Assembly (NCBI GenBank): GCA_036389315.1
Contig: DASVQF010000036.1
Span: forward strand, 62,001 to 126,000
Length of the DNA stretch: 64,000 bases
Direction of reading: 5' to 3'
Source: DASQYE01 sp036389315
GTDB taxonomy: Bacteria > Acidobacteriota > Blastocatellia > Pyrinomonadales > Pyrinomonadaceae
Made by a program: the position numbers and the translations under genes. Position 1 is the stretch's first letter. Each line of letters starts with the position of its first letter. Positions 33,963 through 42,462 of the stretch are shown here, piece by piece. The notes under the pieces are model-generated. The model was given only the letters and a program-made list of their open reading frames with translations, was not told where the DNA came from and searched no databases.

Positions 33963-34658
33963 ATGAGAACGATTCTAAAAGCAGAGAATCTGGAAAAAGT
34001 TTATCGCGTGGGGCGCGTTGACGTGCCGGCGCTGCGCGGCGTCTCGCTGGACGTGCAGGAGGGCGAGTTCCTGGCGATCATGGGGCCATCGGGGTGCGGC
34101 AAATCTACGATGCTGCACCTGCTGGGGGGCCTGCTGACGCCGACGAGCGGGCGCATCACGATTGACGACGAAGACTTGACGGCAGCCACAGACGCCCGCC
34201 GTACAGACATTCGCCGCCGCAAGATAGGCTTCGTCTTCCAACGCTTTAACCTGTTCCCGACCTTGACGGCCGAAGGGAACTTGCGCCTGGCCGAGCGCAT
34301 TCACGGCGGAAACGGCGCGGACGACCCCGAACGCAGGCGAGAAGTCCTGCGCCTGCTGCGCCTCGAAGACAAGATGCATCACAAGCCTTTGGAGCTTTCC
34401 GGCGGCGAACAGCAACGCGTCGCCCTCGCCCGCGCAGTCGTCACCCGGCCCGCCATCATCCTCGCCGACGAGCCGACCGGAAACCTCGATTCGGAGAACT
34501 CGGCCATCGTCCTCAACATGTTTCAGGAGTTGAACTTCCGCCTCAACCAGACGATCATCATGATTACGCATAACCCGGAGGCCGCGGCCATGTGTCGCCG
34601 TATCATACAGATGCGCGACGGGCAGATCGTCCAGCCGCCCGGCAACGTGCAAATGTAG
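33963..34658 (+). CDS. MacB/LolD-like ABC transporter ATPase
   Basis: 231 residues from the ATG at 33963; an upstream in-frame ATG lies in the heptad repeat and is rejected. Walker A GPSGCGKS (about 40), Q-loop FQRFNLFPTL, signature LSGGEQQRVALARA and Walker B ILADEPTGNLDSEN are all intact. The pattern places it in the lipoprotein/MacB exporter group and it pairs with the permease gene upstream. Cytosolic face of the inner membrane. Confidence 0.94.
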   Translation: MRTILKAENLEKVYRVGRVDVPALRGVSLDVQEGEFLAIMGPSGCGKSTMLHLLGGLLTPTSGRITIDDEDLTAATDARRTDIRRRKIGFVFQRFNLFPTLTAEGNLRLAERIHGGNGADDPERRREVLRLLRLEDKMHHKPLELSGGEQQRVALARAVVTRPAIILADEPTGNLDSENSAIVLNMFQELNFRLNQTIIMITHNPEAAAMCRRIIQMRDGQIVQPPGNVQM

Positions 34659-34699
34659 GCGGCTTTTAGGGCTAGACAACTGCCGCCCCTGCGGGCTAA

Positions 34700-34746
34700 A
34701 ATTCCCGGCGTGCTTGGGAAGCGTACCTGAAAGCCACGCGGGAATT
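34700..34746 (+). terminator. Hairpin after the ABC ATPase gene
   Basis: AATTCCCGGCGTG (34700-34712) pairs with CACGCGGGAATT (34735-34746) with one bulged base. There is no clear T run, so it may be a stabilising hairpin rather than a strict terminator. Confidence 0.45.
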
Positions 34747-34793
34747 GGCCCCTGAGCTTACTTAGGCTTAAAAGACTTCGGCACCGGTCACAC

Positions 34794-35132
34794 GTGGTCT
34801 CTATTTTACGCATTATCAAGTCGCTTTTCTTTTGGTCGTACGGGCGCACCACCTGGCAATATGACGTACTGTGCGCGCTCATCCTCGCCTTTATTTTCCT
34901 GACTCCTCGCGACTGGTTTGAAACCAGCGAACCTCGCAACACCGGAGCGCATCAAAGCCGGTTCGACTCAGTGCTCATTGAACCCGTAAGTCCCTCCGAT
35001 AACATAGATATGGGTGAGATCGAGCGCAGGGTACGAGCCCGGACAGGACGGCCCTCGGCACAGGTCATAGCCGTTCGCCCCGTGAGGGACGCGGCGGGCC
35101 AAAGGGTCGGCTTAGAGGTTGACATCCAATAA
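34794..35132 (+). CDS. Membrane-anchored hypothetical protein
   Basis: 112 residues from the GTG at 34794. A hydrophobic segment (about 24-37, VLCALILAFIFLTP) is followed by a soluble tail with DMGEIERRVRARTGRPS and a C-terminal strand pair. No named domain. It lies between the ABC genes and the LolA-like gene on the same strand, so an envelope role is inferred only from position. Confidence 0.6.
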   Translation: MVSILRIIKSLFFWSYGRTTWQYDVLCALILAFIFLTPRDWFETSEPRNTGAHQSRFDSVLIEPVSPSDNIDMGEIERRVRARTGRPSAQVIAVRPVRDAAGQRVGLEVDIQ

Positions 35133-35199
35133 TCATTGCTTATAATCGCCCGGATTTTGTCGTTCCGGGCCCCTGGTCTACTTTCTTGAAGGAGATTGT

Positions 35200-35898
35200 A
35201 TGAAGAGATTTGCTACACTCGGCCTCGCCCTGGCGATTTTGGTGGCCGCAGTAGCCCTGAGTTCCCCCAGCAGAGTTGAAGCCCAGAGCGCCGGCCTCGT
35301 CAGCGCCCTAATCAATCGGATGGAGAGGAACAAGCGGGACTTGAAATCACTGCGCGCCGGCATCAGCATGGAGAAGTACGACGCGCACTTGCGTGATTCG
35401 GACAAGCGTGGCGGCCAGGTGCTCTACGTTCCGGGACAGGGCCGAAACGCTTACGTCAGGATTGACTGGCAGTATCCGGCCAAAGAGACCCTGGCCGTGG
35501 CCGACGGGCAGTACACGCTCTTTCGCCCGCGTCTGGGCATGGCCTACAAGGGCTCTGCCGCGTCGAGCCGGGCCAAGGCGGGCGGCATCTTCGACTTCCT
35601 GAACATGTCCGGCCAGCAGATCAGGACGCGCTTCGAGCCCCTTCAGGACATCTACGAGGAAAACTTGTGGGGCGGCGTTCACACCACGCACATCAAGCTC
35701 GTGCCAAAAGGGGGCGCAAGCTACAAGTATGCTGAGGTCTGGATTGACGGCAGCGGCATGCCCGTGCAGACCAAGGTCGTCGAGAGGAACGACGATGCGA
35801 CGACTGTTCGCCTGACGAACGTCGAGCGCAACGCCGGCATCTCGCTCGATCAATTCAAGCTGCAACTGGACGGAAGCGTCAAGATCGTTAAGGGCTAA
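35200..35898 (+). CDS. LolA-like periplasmic lipoprotein carrier
   Basis: 232 residues with a signal peptide (about 1-28, RVEAQSAG). The mature part has the LolA half-barrel pattern (LVSALINRMERNKRDLKSL, YVRIDWQYPAKETLAVADGQYTLFRPRLG, then IKLVPKGGASYKYAEVWIDGSG). Classical LolA shuttles lipoproteins from the inner to the outer membrane. It follows an ABC exporter with a LolA-fold lipoprotein, together resembling a divergent Lol-type system. GAAGGAGA precedes the ATG. Confidence 0.82.
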   Translation: MKRFATLGLALAILVAAVALSSPSRVEAQSAGLVSALINRMERNKRDLKSLRAGISMEKYDAHLRDSDKRGGQVLYVPGQGRNAYVRIDWQYPAKETLAVADGQYTLFRPRLGMAYKGSAASSRAKAGGIFDFLNMSGQQIRTRFEPLQDIYEENLWGGVHTTHIKLVPKGGASYKYAEVWIDGSGMPVQTKVVERNDDATTVRLTNVERNAGISLDQFKLQLDGSVKIVKG

Positions 35899-35930
35899 GG
35901 CGGCCCTGGCGCGACAAATCTGAAGCGGGA

Positions 35931-35978
35931 GCGAAAAGGGCTCCGGTCTTAGAGGCCAGAGCCCTTTCGCCTGTTTAG
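35931..35978 (+). terminator. Rho-independent terminator after the LolA-like gene
   Basis: GCGAAAAGGGCTC (35931-35943) pairs with GAGCCCTTTCGC (35959-35970) with one bulged A. CTGTTTAGT follows. Bases 35979-36118 before the radical SAM gene hold no clear signal. Confidence 0.8.
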
Positions 35979-36118
35979 TCCCACGAAGCCGTAAGCAGCA
36001 GCAGATGGGCCCTCCGGCCCTCTTGCCTTTCGCGGCGCGTCTCGCATATCCTCTTACGGTTTAGCGGACAACGAGCGCGGCTTTCCCCTTTATCCATGCG
36101 CGCGGAAAATGTGACTCA

Positions 36119-37135
36119 ATGAAGAGCAGCAAGTTTCTCAGGCGCAAGCTGCGCCAGGCGAGCTTTATCACGCGCGCCCTGCTTTCGACCAACCATCCGG
36201 TGCTGGCGCACGTCATCCCTATGCGCCGCTGCAATCTGGCCTGCGGCTATTGCAACGAGTACGACAAGGTTTCCGACCCAGTGCCTTTGGAAGTGATGAA
36301 GCGCAGGCTCGATAAGCTGGCGGCGCTCGGCACTTCCATCGTCACCATCTCGGGCGGCGAGCCCCTGATGCACCCGCACCTGGACGAGATCATCCGCCAC
36401 ATACGCGATCACGGCATCATCACGGGGCTGATTTCCAACGGCTACTATTTCACGCCTGAGCGCATAGAGCGCCTGAACCGCGCGGGCCTTGAGTTCTTGC
36501 AGATCAGCATAGACAACGTCGAGCCGGACGAGGTCTCTCGAAAGAGTCTCAAGAACCTGGACAAAAAGTTGCAGTACCTTTCGGAGTACGCCGAGTTTCA
36601 CGTCAACATCAACTCCGTGATCGGCGGCGGCATCAAGACGCCCGAAGATGCTCTGACGGTCGCGCGCCGCGCCGTCGAGCTTGGCTTCTCCTCCACGGTC
36701 GGCGTCATACACGACCACGACGGAACTTTGAAACCGCTCTCCGAAAGGGAGAAGGAGATTTTCCAGGCAGTCAAGAAGCTAGGCAATAAGGATCACGCGC
36801 GGCTCAACTGGTTTCAGGACAGCATCGCAGAGGGCAAGCCTTACGAGTGGCGCTGCCGCGCAGGGGCCCGCTACCTCTACATCTGCGAGGACGGACTGGT
36901 TCACTGGTGCTCGCAGCAGCGCGGCTATCCGGGCATCCCGCTCGAAAGCTACACGATGGAAGATTTTCGTCGCGAGTACAATACTGAGAAGTGGTGCGCC
37001 CCGACCTGCACGCTGCAATGCGTACACCAGGTCGGTATCCTCGACAACTGGCGCGACCCGCAGAAGATGCCGACAGAGATACAGGGCGCGCCGAAGTCCG
37101 GCGACTCGGTAGGCGAGATGCTGCGCGCCGAATAA
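36119..37135 (+). CDS. Radical SAM protein with SPASM-like C-terminal cysteines
   Basis: 338 residues. The iron-sulfur site CxxxCxxC is present (Cys38, Cys42, Cys45 in RRCNLACGYC), followed by SGGEPLMHPHLDEI. A C-terminal set of Cys (WRCRAGARYLYICEDG, VHWCSQQ, WCAPTCTLQCVHQ) looks like an auxiliary-cluster SPASM or twitch domain. Such enzymes use S-adenosylmethionine to start radical chemistry on peptides or lipids. It resembles HpnH-like and peptide-maturase groups but is not assignable to one. A bidirectional terminator follows it. Confidence 0.85.
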   Translation: MKSSKFLRRKLRQASFITRALLSTNHPVLAHVIPMRRCNLACGYCNEYDKVSDPVPLEVMKRRLDKLAALGTSIVTISGGEPLMHPHLDEIIRHIRDHGIITGLISNGYYFTPERIERLNRAGLEFLQISIDNVEPDEVSRKSLKNLDKKLQYLSEYAEFHVNINSVIGGGIKTPEDALTVARRAVELGFSSTVGVIHDHDGTLKPLSEREKEIFQAVKKLGNKDHARLNWFQDSIAEGKPYEWRCRAGARYLYICEDGLVHWCSQQRGYPGIPLESYTMEDFRREYNTEKWCAPTCTLQCVHQVGILDNWRDPQKMPTEIQGAPKSGDSVGEMLRAE

Positions 37136-37161
37136 GAGCTTAAGAGTAAGAAAGTTTTAAG

Positions 37162-37200
37162 TGGGCCCATGACTTAACGGTCATGGGCCCATTGCTTTCT
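37162..37200. terminator. Bidirectional terminator between convergent genes
   Basis: TGGGCCCATGAC (37162-37173) and GTCATGGGCCCA (37180-37191) form a perfect 12-bp stem with a six-base loop. TTGCTTTCT follows on the plus strand; the minus side has AAACTTTCTT. It separates the radical SAM gene from the TPR gene on the opposite strand. Confidence 0.82.
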
Positions 37201-37203
37201 CCC

Positions 37204-37905
37204 TTAACGGGGCTGAAGTGTTGAGAGGCGCGCTCGTGCCGTCGAGCAGTTCAGGTCGGGCAAAGCCTGTGTGCAGACGGGGCCGCCCAGGAATCTCTTG
37301 TATTCGCTCGCTGCCTCAGCCTCACGACCGAGCGAGAAGAGTGCTGTGCCTATGTAGAAGGGAAGCTGCGGGTCTGGCTCGCCGCCGCGCTCTGCCGCGC
37401 GAAACTCCGCGAGCGCCTCTTCGTTCAAGCCGTCTACGGCCAGCTCTATCGCGAGCAGCTTCCGCGTGTGCGGGTCGTCTTCCAGTTCAAGCGCCGCGCG
37501 GTATTCCGAGATCACCTTAGAGTGTGGCCCGCGCAGCTTGGCGTTATTGGCCCGCCACAGGTGCGCGTCCAGGCTCCGGTAATCCCTGTAGAAGACGAGG
37601 GCGACGATGAAAAGAAGCGCGACGAGGTAGAGGACGGGAAGCATGTATCTCAACCTCTGAGACCTCGGCGCGGCTGCCTGTCGTGCGCGGCCTCTGACGA
37701 CAGCGCGCGCGAGCAGGTAGAGAGGCAAGGTGACGAGCGGGAAAAAGAGCGTGCCGAGCGTGAAGGCCGCGACCCAGTAAGAGCGCAAGCCCTCGCGGCG
37801 GGCGCTTGAGAGCACGCAGGCGGACAGAAGGGCCGAGAGCGTCCAGACTGCCGGGCGGATGAATTCAAAAAGCTCGGCGGCGGAGATTTGCCATTCCAGG
37901 CTCAC
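37204..37905 (-). CDS. Membrane-anchored TPR-like hypothetical protein
   Basis: 233 residues. Three hydrophobic segments (about 15-32, 44-69, 86-106) form an N-terminal membrane domain. The C-terminal part (about 115-230) has TPR-like helical pairs (HSKVISEYRAALELEDDPHTRKLLAIELAVDG, then FYIGTALFSLGREAEAASEYKRFL). No known family. It lies four bases downstream of pyk on the same strand, so it is probably co-transcribed with it. Confidence 0.75.
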   Translation of the reverse strand: MSLEWQISAAELFEFIRPAVWTLSALLSACVLSSARREGLRSYWVAAFTLGTLFFPLVTLPLYLLARAVVRGRARQAAAPRSQRLRYMLPVLYLVALLFIVALVFYRDYRSLDAHLWRANNAKLRGPHSKVISEYRAALELEDDPHTRKLLAIELAVDGLNEEALAEFRAAERGGEPDPQLPFYIGTALFSLGREAEAASEYKRFLGGPVCTQALPDLNCSTARARLSTLQPR

Positions 37906-37908
37906 AAG

Positions 37909-39345
37909 CTATTGCTGCGAATCTGCTTCGCCTATGGTGTGAAGCTTGACAGACTTTGAGAGCCCGAGGCCCGAAAGCTTGCCCGCCATCAGGACGACTA
38001 TCTCGCCCTGCTGCGCCAGTCCCGCTTCGATCAGGACTCTTTCGCCGACTTTCACCAAGTCCTCGGTCTTATCACACGGCGGGTGCATATTGGGCTCTAC
38101 GCCCCAGATCAGCGCCAGCTCGTTATAGACCTCTCTCGAAGGCGTCAGAGCGACGATGCGCTGTTCGGGCCGGAGGGCCGAAAGACGGCGCGCCATGATG
38201 CCGGATTCCGTAAAGACTGCCGTCAGGCTTGTGCTCAGCTCTTCGGCTGCGAAGGCTGCGGCCTCACACAGCGCGCGGCTGAAGCTGCCAGACTGTCTGC
38301 CCGCCCAACGGCTAATGTCCATTGACTCGGTCTTCCTGCCAGTCTCGGCCGATTCGATGATGCGCGCCATAGTCGCCACGGACGCGACAGGGTTCTGGCC
38401 CATAGCCGTCTCGTTCGAGAGCATTAGCGTGTCGGTTCCGTCCCACACGGCGTTCGCCACGTCCGACGCTTCGGCGCGCGTCGGGCGCGGGTTCGTCACC
38501 ATCGACTGCAACATCTGCGTGGCGGTGATAACGACCTTGCCCTTGAGGTTGGCGCGCTCGATGATGCGCTTCTGGTAGACGGGAACCAGCTCGACGCTCG
38601 TCTCGACGCCGAGGTCTCCGCGCGCGACCATCACGCCGTCTGCGACGCTGATGATCTCGTCCAGGTGATCTATGGCTTCGGCCTTCTCGATCTTGGCGAT
38701 CAAGGGCGCTCGGCCCCCCGCGTTCTTAATCAGAGTCTTCGCTTCCAGGCAATCTTCTGCGCGGCGCACGAACGAAAGAGCTATGTAGTCCGCGCCCTGC
38801 CGAACGGCCCACTGAAGGTCGCGGCGGTCTTTATCCGTGAGCGAAGGGATGGGAAGAATGATGCCCGGCAGGTTGATGCCTTTGCGCTCGCCAAGAGTGC
38901 CGCCGTTGATGACGCGACAGACTACGTCGGTGTCGGTCGTGCGCTCGACTCTCAGCTCTATGGCTCCGTCGTCGAGCAGGAGGCGCGCGCCGGGCTTCAC
39001 GTCCCGGGCCATGCTCGCGTAATTGGTCGAGACCTCGCGCGTGTCGCCCGCCACGGAGCGCGTCGTGATGGTAAAGAGCGAGTTGGCTTCTAATTGTACG
39101 GGCTGGCCGCCCTTGAGCACTCCCGTCCTGATCTTCGGCCCCGAGAGGTCTACGAGCACCGCCAGCGGACGCTTCATAGTCTCTGCCGCGAGACGAGCGC
39201 GGCGAATGTTCTCCGCGTGCTCGTCCTGCGTCCCGTGCGACATGTTAATGCGTACGCCGTTGATCCCGGCGGCGAGCAGCGCCTCAAGCACGACCGGCTC
39301 ACGCGACGCCGGGCCGAGAGTGGCAAGAATCTTGGCTCTTCTCAC
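37909..39345 (-). CDS. pyk: Pyruvate kinase
   Basis: 478 residues from the GTG at 39345, which starts MRRAKILATLGPASRE and has AGGTGGGG upstream. A longer frame to 39486 exists, but its first part is repeat-derived and poor in protein character. It transfers phosphate from phosphoenolpyruvate to ADP, the last step of glycolysis. Motifs: GVRINMSHG, LVDLSGPKIRTG, the KIEKAEAIDHLDEI active-site region, MVARGDLGVE, TQMLQSM and SNETAMGQNPV. The C-terminal effector domain is present. Cytosolic tetramer. Confidence 0.95.
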   Translation of the reverse strand: MRRAKILATLGPASREPVVLEALLAAGINGVRINMSHGTQDEHAENIRRARLAAETMKRPLAVLVDLSGPKIRTGVLKGGQPVQLEANSLFTITTRSVAGDTREVSTNYASMARDVKPGARLLLDDGAIELRVERTTDTDVVCRVINGGTLGERKGINLPGIILPIPSLTDKDRRDLQWAVRQGADYIALSFVRRAEDCLEAKTLIKNAGGRAPLIAKIEKAEAIDHLDEIISVADGVMVARGDLGVETSVELVPVYQKRIIERANLKGKVVITATQMLQSMVTNPRPTRAEASDVANAVWDGTDTLMLSNETAMGQNPVASVATMARIIESAETGRKTESMDISRWAGRQSGSFSRALCEAAAFAAEELSTSLTAVFTESGIMARRLSALRPEQRIVALTPSREVYNELALIWGVEPNMHPPCDKTEDLVKVGERVLIEAGLAQQGEIVVLMAGKLSGLGLSKSVKLHTIGEADSQQ

Positions 39346-39402
39346 AAGCGTCCCCACCTTTTTCAAATTCTGTTTTCGTAAAAGGTAAGGGGAAAAGGAA
39401 GC

Positions 39403-39496
39403 AAAAGCAAGGATGAATGCGGCAGTGAGGGAGGATGAATGAAAGCCAGCCTGCTTTTCATTCATCCTCCCTCCTTCCGCATTCATCCTTGCTTTT
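39403..39496. repeat. Heptad-repeat hairpin, GGATGAATG type, copy 1
   Basis: Left arm 39403-39445 and right arm 39454-39496 are almost perfect inverse complements over 43 bases with one gap. The repeated core is AAGGATGAATGCGG and GGAGGATGAATGAAA. The stop codon of the TlpA-like gene (plus-strand 39483-39485) lies inside the right arm, so the protein's last residues (KQG) come from the repeat. Confidence 0.88.
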
Positions 39497-40130
39497 CGAG
39501 CGCGGACTGGATGATGCGGTCAAGCTCTGCCGGCATACGGTCGTCGTAGCTGATGAAGCGTTTGATGAGGCGGCCCTGGCGGTCAAAGACGAAGAGCTGC
39601 GGAATGCTGTCGTCGTCTGAGAGATAGAGGTCGCTCATCGCCGGGTCAGGGTAGGCGAGCGTGTAAGGGATGCGGAACTCTTCTATGTAGCCGGGCACTT
39701 TGTCGCGGTCTTCGGGCCCGCCGACGTTGAGGCCGACGATGCGCAAGCCCTGCCGCCAGTAACGATGATGCAGCTCGACCAGGTGCGGCGTCTCTATGCG
39801 GCACGGCCCGCACCACGTCGCGTAAAAATCCAGCACAACCACCTGCCCGAGATAGTCCGAGACCCTGGCCCTGCGGCTGTCCAGAAGCGTGAAGGTCTGC
39901 GTGCCGGTGGCAGAGGAGCCCGGGGCAGAGGTGCTCGCGGGCGGCACAGGATACATCGTGCGCGGGGGCGCTGTGCCGGTGGGCGTGCCCGTCTCTGAGC
40001 TGACCTGAGTGGTCTGGCCTCCGCCACACGCGGCGAAGGAGAGAAGCGAGAGCGCCGCGAGCATCAGCAGAAGGAGCGTCGAGGCGCTTCGTCGCTTTGG
40101 TCTATGGGGTCTATGAAAAGCAGGCTGCAT
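39483..40130 (-). CDS. TlpA-like thioredoxin-fold lipoprotein
   Basis: 215 residues. A lipoprotein signal ends in LLSFAACGGG. A linker rich in Thr/Pro/Ser (about 35-75) leads to a thioredoxin domain (about 78-210) with the active site ATWCGPCRIE. Such membrane-tethered periplasmic thioredoxins reduce or exchange disulfides, often for cytochrome c maturation, though no ccm genes are nearby. The stop codon falls in a heptad repeat. Confidence 0.9.
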   Translation of the reverse strand: MQPAFHRPHRPKRRSASTLLLLMLAALSLLSFAACGGGQTTQVSSETGTPTGTAPPRTMYPVPPASTSAPGSSATGTQTFTLLDSRRARVSDYLGQVVVLDFYATWCGPCRIETPHLVELHHRYWRQGLRIVGLNVGGPEDRDKVPGYIEEFRIPYTLAYPDPAMSDLYLSDDDSIPQLFVFDRQGRLIKRFISYDDRMPAELDRIIQSALEKQG

Positions 40131-40168
40131 TTCGGAATGCTCTCGGTGTTTGGCCCGTCAAGCTAACT

Positions 40169-40354
40169 TTACCTGTCCGCCTCGGGCACGGGCACTCTCT
40201 CCTGATTCTCTGCGAGCGGCTGCTCTTCTGTGGGGACGCGGTACTCTTCGTTGGCCCACTTGCCAAAATCTATGAGCTTGCAACGTTCGGAGCAGAAGGG
40301 GCGGTTGGGATTATCCTGCCACTCGGCGGGCTTGCCACAGGTCGGACACTTCAT
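40169..40354 (-). CDS. yacG: DNA gyrase inhibitor YacG
   Basis: 61 residues. The four zinc ligands are present at Cys3, Cys6, Cys21 and Cys25 (KCPTC, then FCSERCKLIDFGKWANEEY), the characteristic YacG pattern. It binds GyrB and blocks DNA binding by gyrase. The C-terminal tail (about 44-61) is Glu/Pro-rich. It lies between the TlpA-like and Crp genes on the same strand. Confidence 0.92.
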   Translation of the reverse strand: MKCPTCGKPAEWQDNPNRPFCSERCKLIDFGKWANEEYRVPTEEQPLAENQERVPVPEADR

Positions 40355-40446
40355 AGGAGCCAGATCAAAAAAGGGAGATGGACTGAAAGTCCGGCGACGA
40401 GGTTTCCGAGCGCGTCCCTTTTCGATCCTTCCCCCGGAAAAAATTT

Positions 40447-41160
40447 TTAGGCCGCCGCCAGCGATTCGGGACGCTTGATAAGTATCTTCCGATTGACGAA
40501 ATCAATGATACCCTCGCGGCGCAGAGCGTTCAAGCGCACGGTCACGCTCTCGCGCGTCGAGCCGACGATGGAGGCGATCTCGCGGTGCGGCAATGGGATG
40601 TCTATCAGCACGCCGCCGTCATCGTGCACGCCGTAGCGGCTGGAATATTCGACGAGCAGCTTTTCGAGGCGGGCCGGAATGGCATCGAGCGCGAAGTCGG
40701 CGACACGGCGTTCGGCCTGCGCCCGGCGTTGACCGATCAGGTGGAAGGTGTAATCATAAAGCTCGCGGTTTTCGATCATCCCCCTTTTAAACTCCCCCAC
40801 TGGAATCCGCAGCAGCCGAGAGCTTTCGTAAGCGACGGCGCAGTTTTCCCGAAGCCCGGCGGCCGAATAGAGCGCCGATTCGCCGAAGAGCGCGCCCGCC
40901 GAAAGGATGTCTATGACGGCTTCGCGCTCGCCCGCCTTCTCGACGCGGCAGAGCTTGACGCGCCCGCGCGCAATCGCATAGAGAGCGTTGGCTTCGTCGC
41001 CCGCCCGGTAGATAAAGCGGCGACGGCGGAAATCAATGGTGGTGGAGTTGGCGGCCGTCGCCGTCAAAAGCTCGTCGCTCAGTGCCGCCCCGAAGTCCAG
41101 ATGCCGTATAATATCTGCGCGATCCTGGACTGAAAGATCGCACGCGCGTTTATGCTGCAT
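40447..41160 (-). CDS. Crp/Fnr-family transcriptional regulator
   Basis: 237 residues. A cyclic-nucleotide-binding-type beta roll (about 28-140, RRRFIYRAGDEANALYAIARGRVKLCRVEKAGEREAVIDILSAGALFGESALY) joins a winged-helix HTH (about 175-228, IPLPHREIASIVGSTRESVTVRLNALRREGIIDF). The sensor lacks the Fnr cysteine set, so it is not an oxygen-sensing Fnr; the ligand is unknown. It is divergent from the response-regulator cyclase at 41450 across a 289-base gap. Confidence 0.9.
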   Translation of the reverse strand: MQHKRACDLSVQDRADIIRHLDFGAALSDELLTATAANSTTIDFRRRRFIYRAGDEANALYAIARGRVKLCRVEKAGEREAVIDILSAGALFGESALYSAAGLRENCAVAYESSRLLRIPVGEFKRGMIENRELYDYTFHLIGQRRAQAERRVADFALDAIPARLEKLLVEYSSRYGVHDDGGVLIDIPLPHREIASIVGSTRESVTVRLNALRREGIIDFVNRKILIKRPESLAAA

Positions 41161-41352
41161 GGGGGTTACGTCTTGCTCCTCATGAGGGTTGAAAAGAGTT
41201 TACATTCAGTTGCGCCCCGGCCAGGGCTCAGCATGAGAAAGCCACCGGGATCGAGGATAATTTAATCTAGAAAATGCGTAAGGGAGTCCGCTTAGTCGCA
41301 GTTCGTACGAGGTAAAAGCTATTCAGTTCTTGTTACGGAGTTAATGGAGTAA

Positions 41353-41365
41353 GCGTTTCAAACGC
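41353..41365. promoter_or_regulatory. Palindrome in the Crp-cyclase intergenic region
   Basis: GCGTTT-C-AAACGC is a perfect short palindrome, 85 bases before the cyclase ATG. It is a candidate operator in the divergent 289-base spacer (41161-41449). Clear promoter boxes were not identified there. Confidence 0.35.
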
Positions 41366-41449
41366 GAACAACAACTGATGAAGCGTCACTCTAGCATACG
41401 GCTGCCAAGCGCGCAAGGGCAATCTTAGGGGCACGAAAAATTTAATTCT

Positions 41450-42379
41450 ATGGTAGGAAACTTCGATGTGCTGGTCGTGGATGACGAACCCGATAAGCGC
41501 ATGCTTCTGACGGTCGCACTGGAGATGGCCGGCTACAACGTCCGCACCGCCAACGACGGCGATGAGGGGTTGGCGGCCGTCGAATCTTATCAGCCCGACC
41601 TGATCGTCACAGACGTTATGATGCCAAAGATGGACGGCTACGAGCTGGCCCGACGGGTGCGCGCCAATCCTCTGACGCGCTTTATCCCGATCATCATTCA
41701 GACGGCCGCGCGCAACGATGCGCAGGATGCGCGGCGCGGCGCAGAAGTGGGCGCGCTCGGTTACATCACAGACCCGCTCGACATTGATCTGCTGCTGGCG
41801 AGAGTGCGCACGCTGCTGGACTTCAAGGGCTACCTGGACACCTGCGAGGAGCAGGCTTTCACGGATCATCTGACGGGGCTGGCCAATCGTCGCCGCTTCG
41901 AGCGACAGCTTGAGCGCGAAGTGGGCCGCACGCTTCGCTACGGCCGCCCTTTTTGCCTGCTGCTTCTCGACATAGATCATTTCAAGCAGGTCAACGACAC
42001 GCATGGGCACGAGGCCGGTGATGAAGCTATACGGCGGCTCGCTAAGAGCCTGCAAGCCGGAACGCGCGGCATAGACTTGGCTGCTCGCCTGGGGGGCGAA
42101 GAGTTCGCCGTGCTCTTGACCGAGACCGGCTTTGAGGGCGGCGCGGAAGTGGCCGAACGCTTGCGCCAGGCCATCAAGCAGGAGGAGATTCCTGCGGTCG
42201 GGCACATCACGGCCAGTTTCGGCGTCGCGGAATTTCCCGCCTGCGCGCAGACCGGACGCGAGCTGCTGACGGCCGCCGACGCAGCCATGTACGAGGCCAA
42301 ACGGCAGGGACGCGACCGCGTGGCGCGCGCCCTTTGCACGCAGGCGGAGCAGAACCCTTCGCCCGCACTCGACGTATGA
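41450..42379 (+). CDS. REC-GGDEF response-regulator diguanylate cyclase
   Basis: 309 residues. An N-terminal receiver domain (about 5-125) has the acidic pair Asp11-Asp12 and phospho-acceptor Asp55 (LIVTDVMMPKMDG). The conserved Lys that normally completes the site is replaced by Asp108 in GYITDPL. A GGDEF domain follows (about 138-300) with GGEEF at 215-219 and the inhibition site RGID at 206-209. It makes c-di-GMP, probably in response to phosphorylation. Histidine kinase partner is not in the window. No membrane segment. Confidence 0.92.
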   Translation: MVGNFDVLVVDDEPDKRMLLTVALEMAGYNVRTANDGDEGLAAVESYQPDLIVTDVMMPKMDGYELARRVRANPLTRFIPIIIQTAARNDAQDARRGAEVGALGYITDPLDIDLLLARVRTLLDFKGYLDTCEEQAFTDHLTGLANRRRFERQLEREVGRTLRYGRPFCLLLLDIDHFKQVNDTHGHEAGDEAIRRLAKSLQAGTRGIDLAARLGGEEFAVLLTETGFEGGAEVAERLRQAIKQEEIPAVGHITASFGVAEFPACAQTGRELLTAADAAMYEAKRQGRDRVARALCTQAEQNPSPALDV

Positions 42380-42386
42380 TAGAGAT

Positions 42387-42446
42387 AGCACTCAACGCTC
42401 AGCTTTAAGCACTCAGCTAAAAGCCAAAAGCTAAGTGCTGACAGCT
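42387..42446. repeat. Heptad-repeat element, AGCACTC type
   Basis: AGCACTCA occurs at 42387 and again at 42408, exactly 21 bases (three heptads) apart. An imperfect stem pairs 42401-42418 with 42429-42446. It starts eight bases after the cyclase stop codon and ends 16 bases before the next start. Confidence 0.65.
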
Positions 42447-42462
42447 TTCCGTGAGGTACGAG

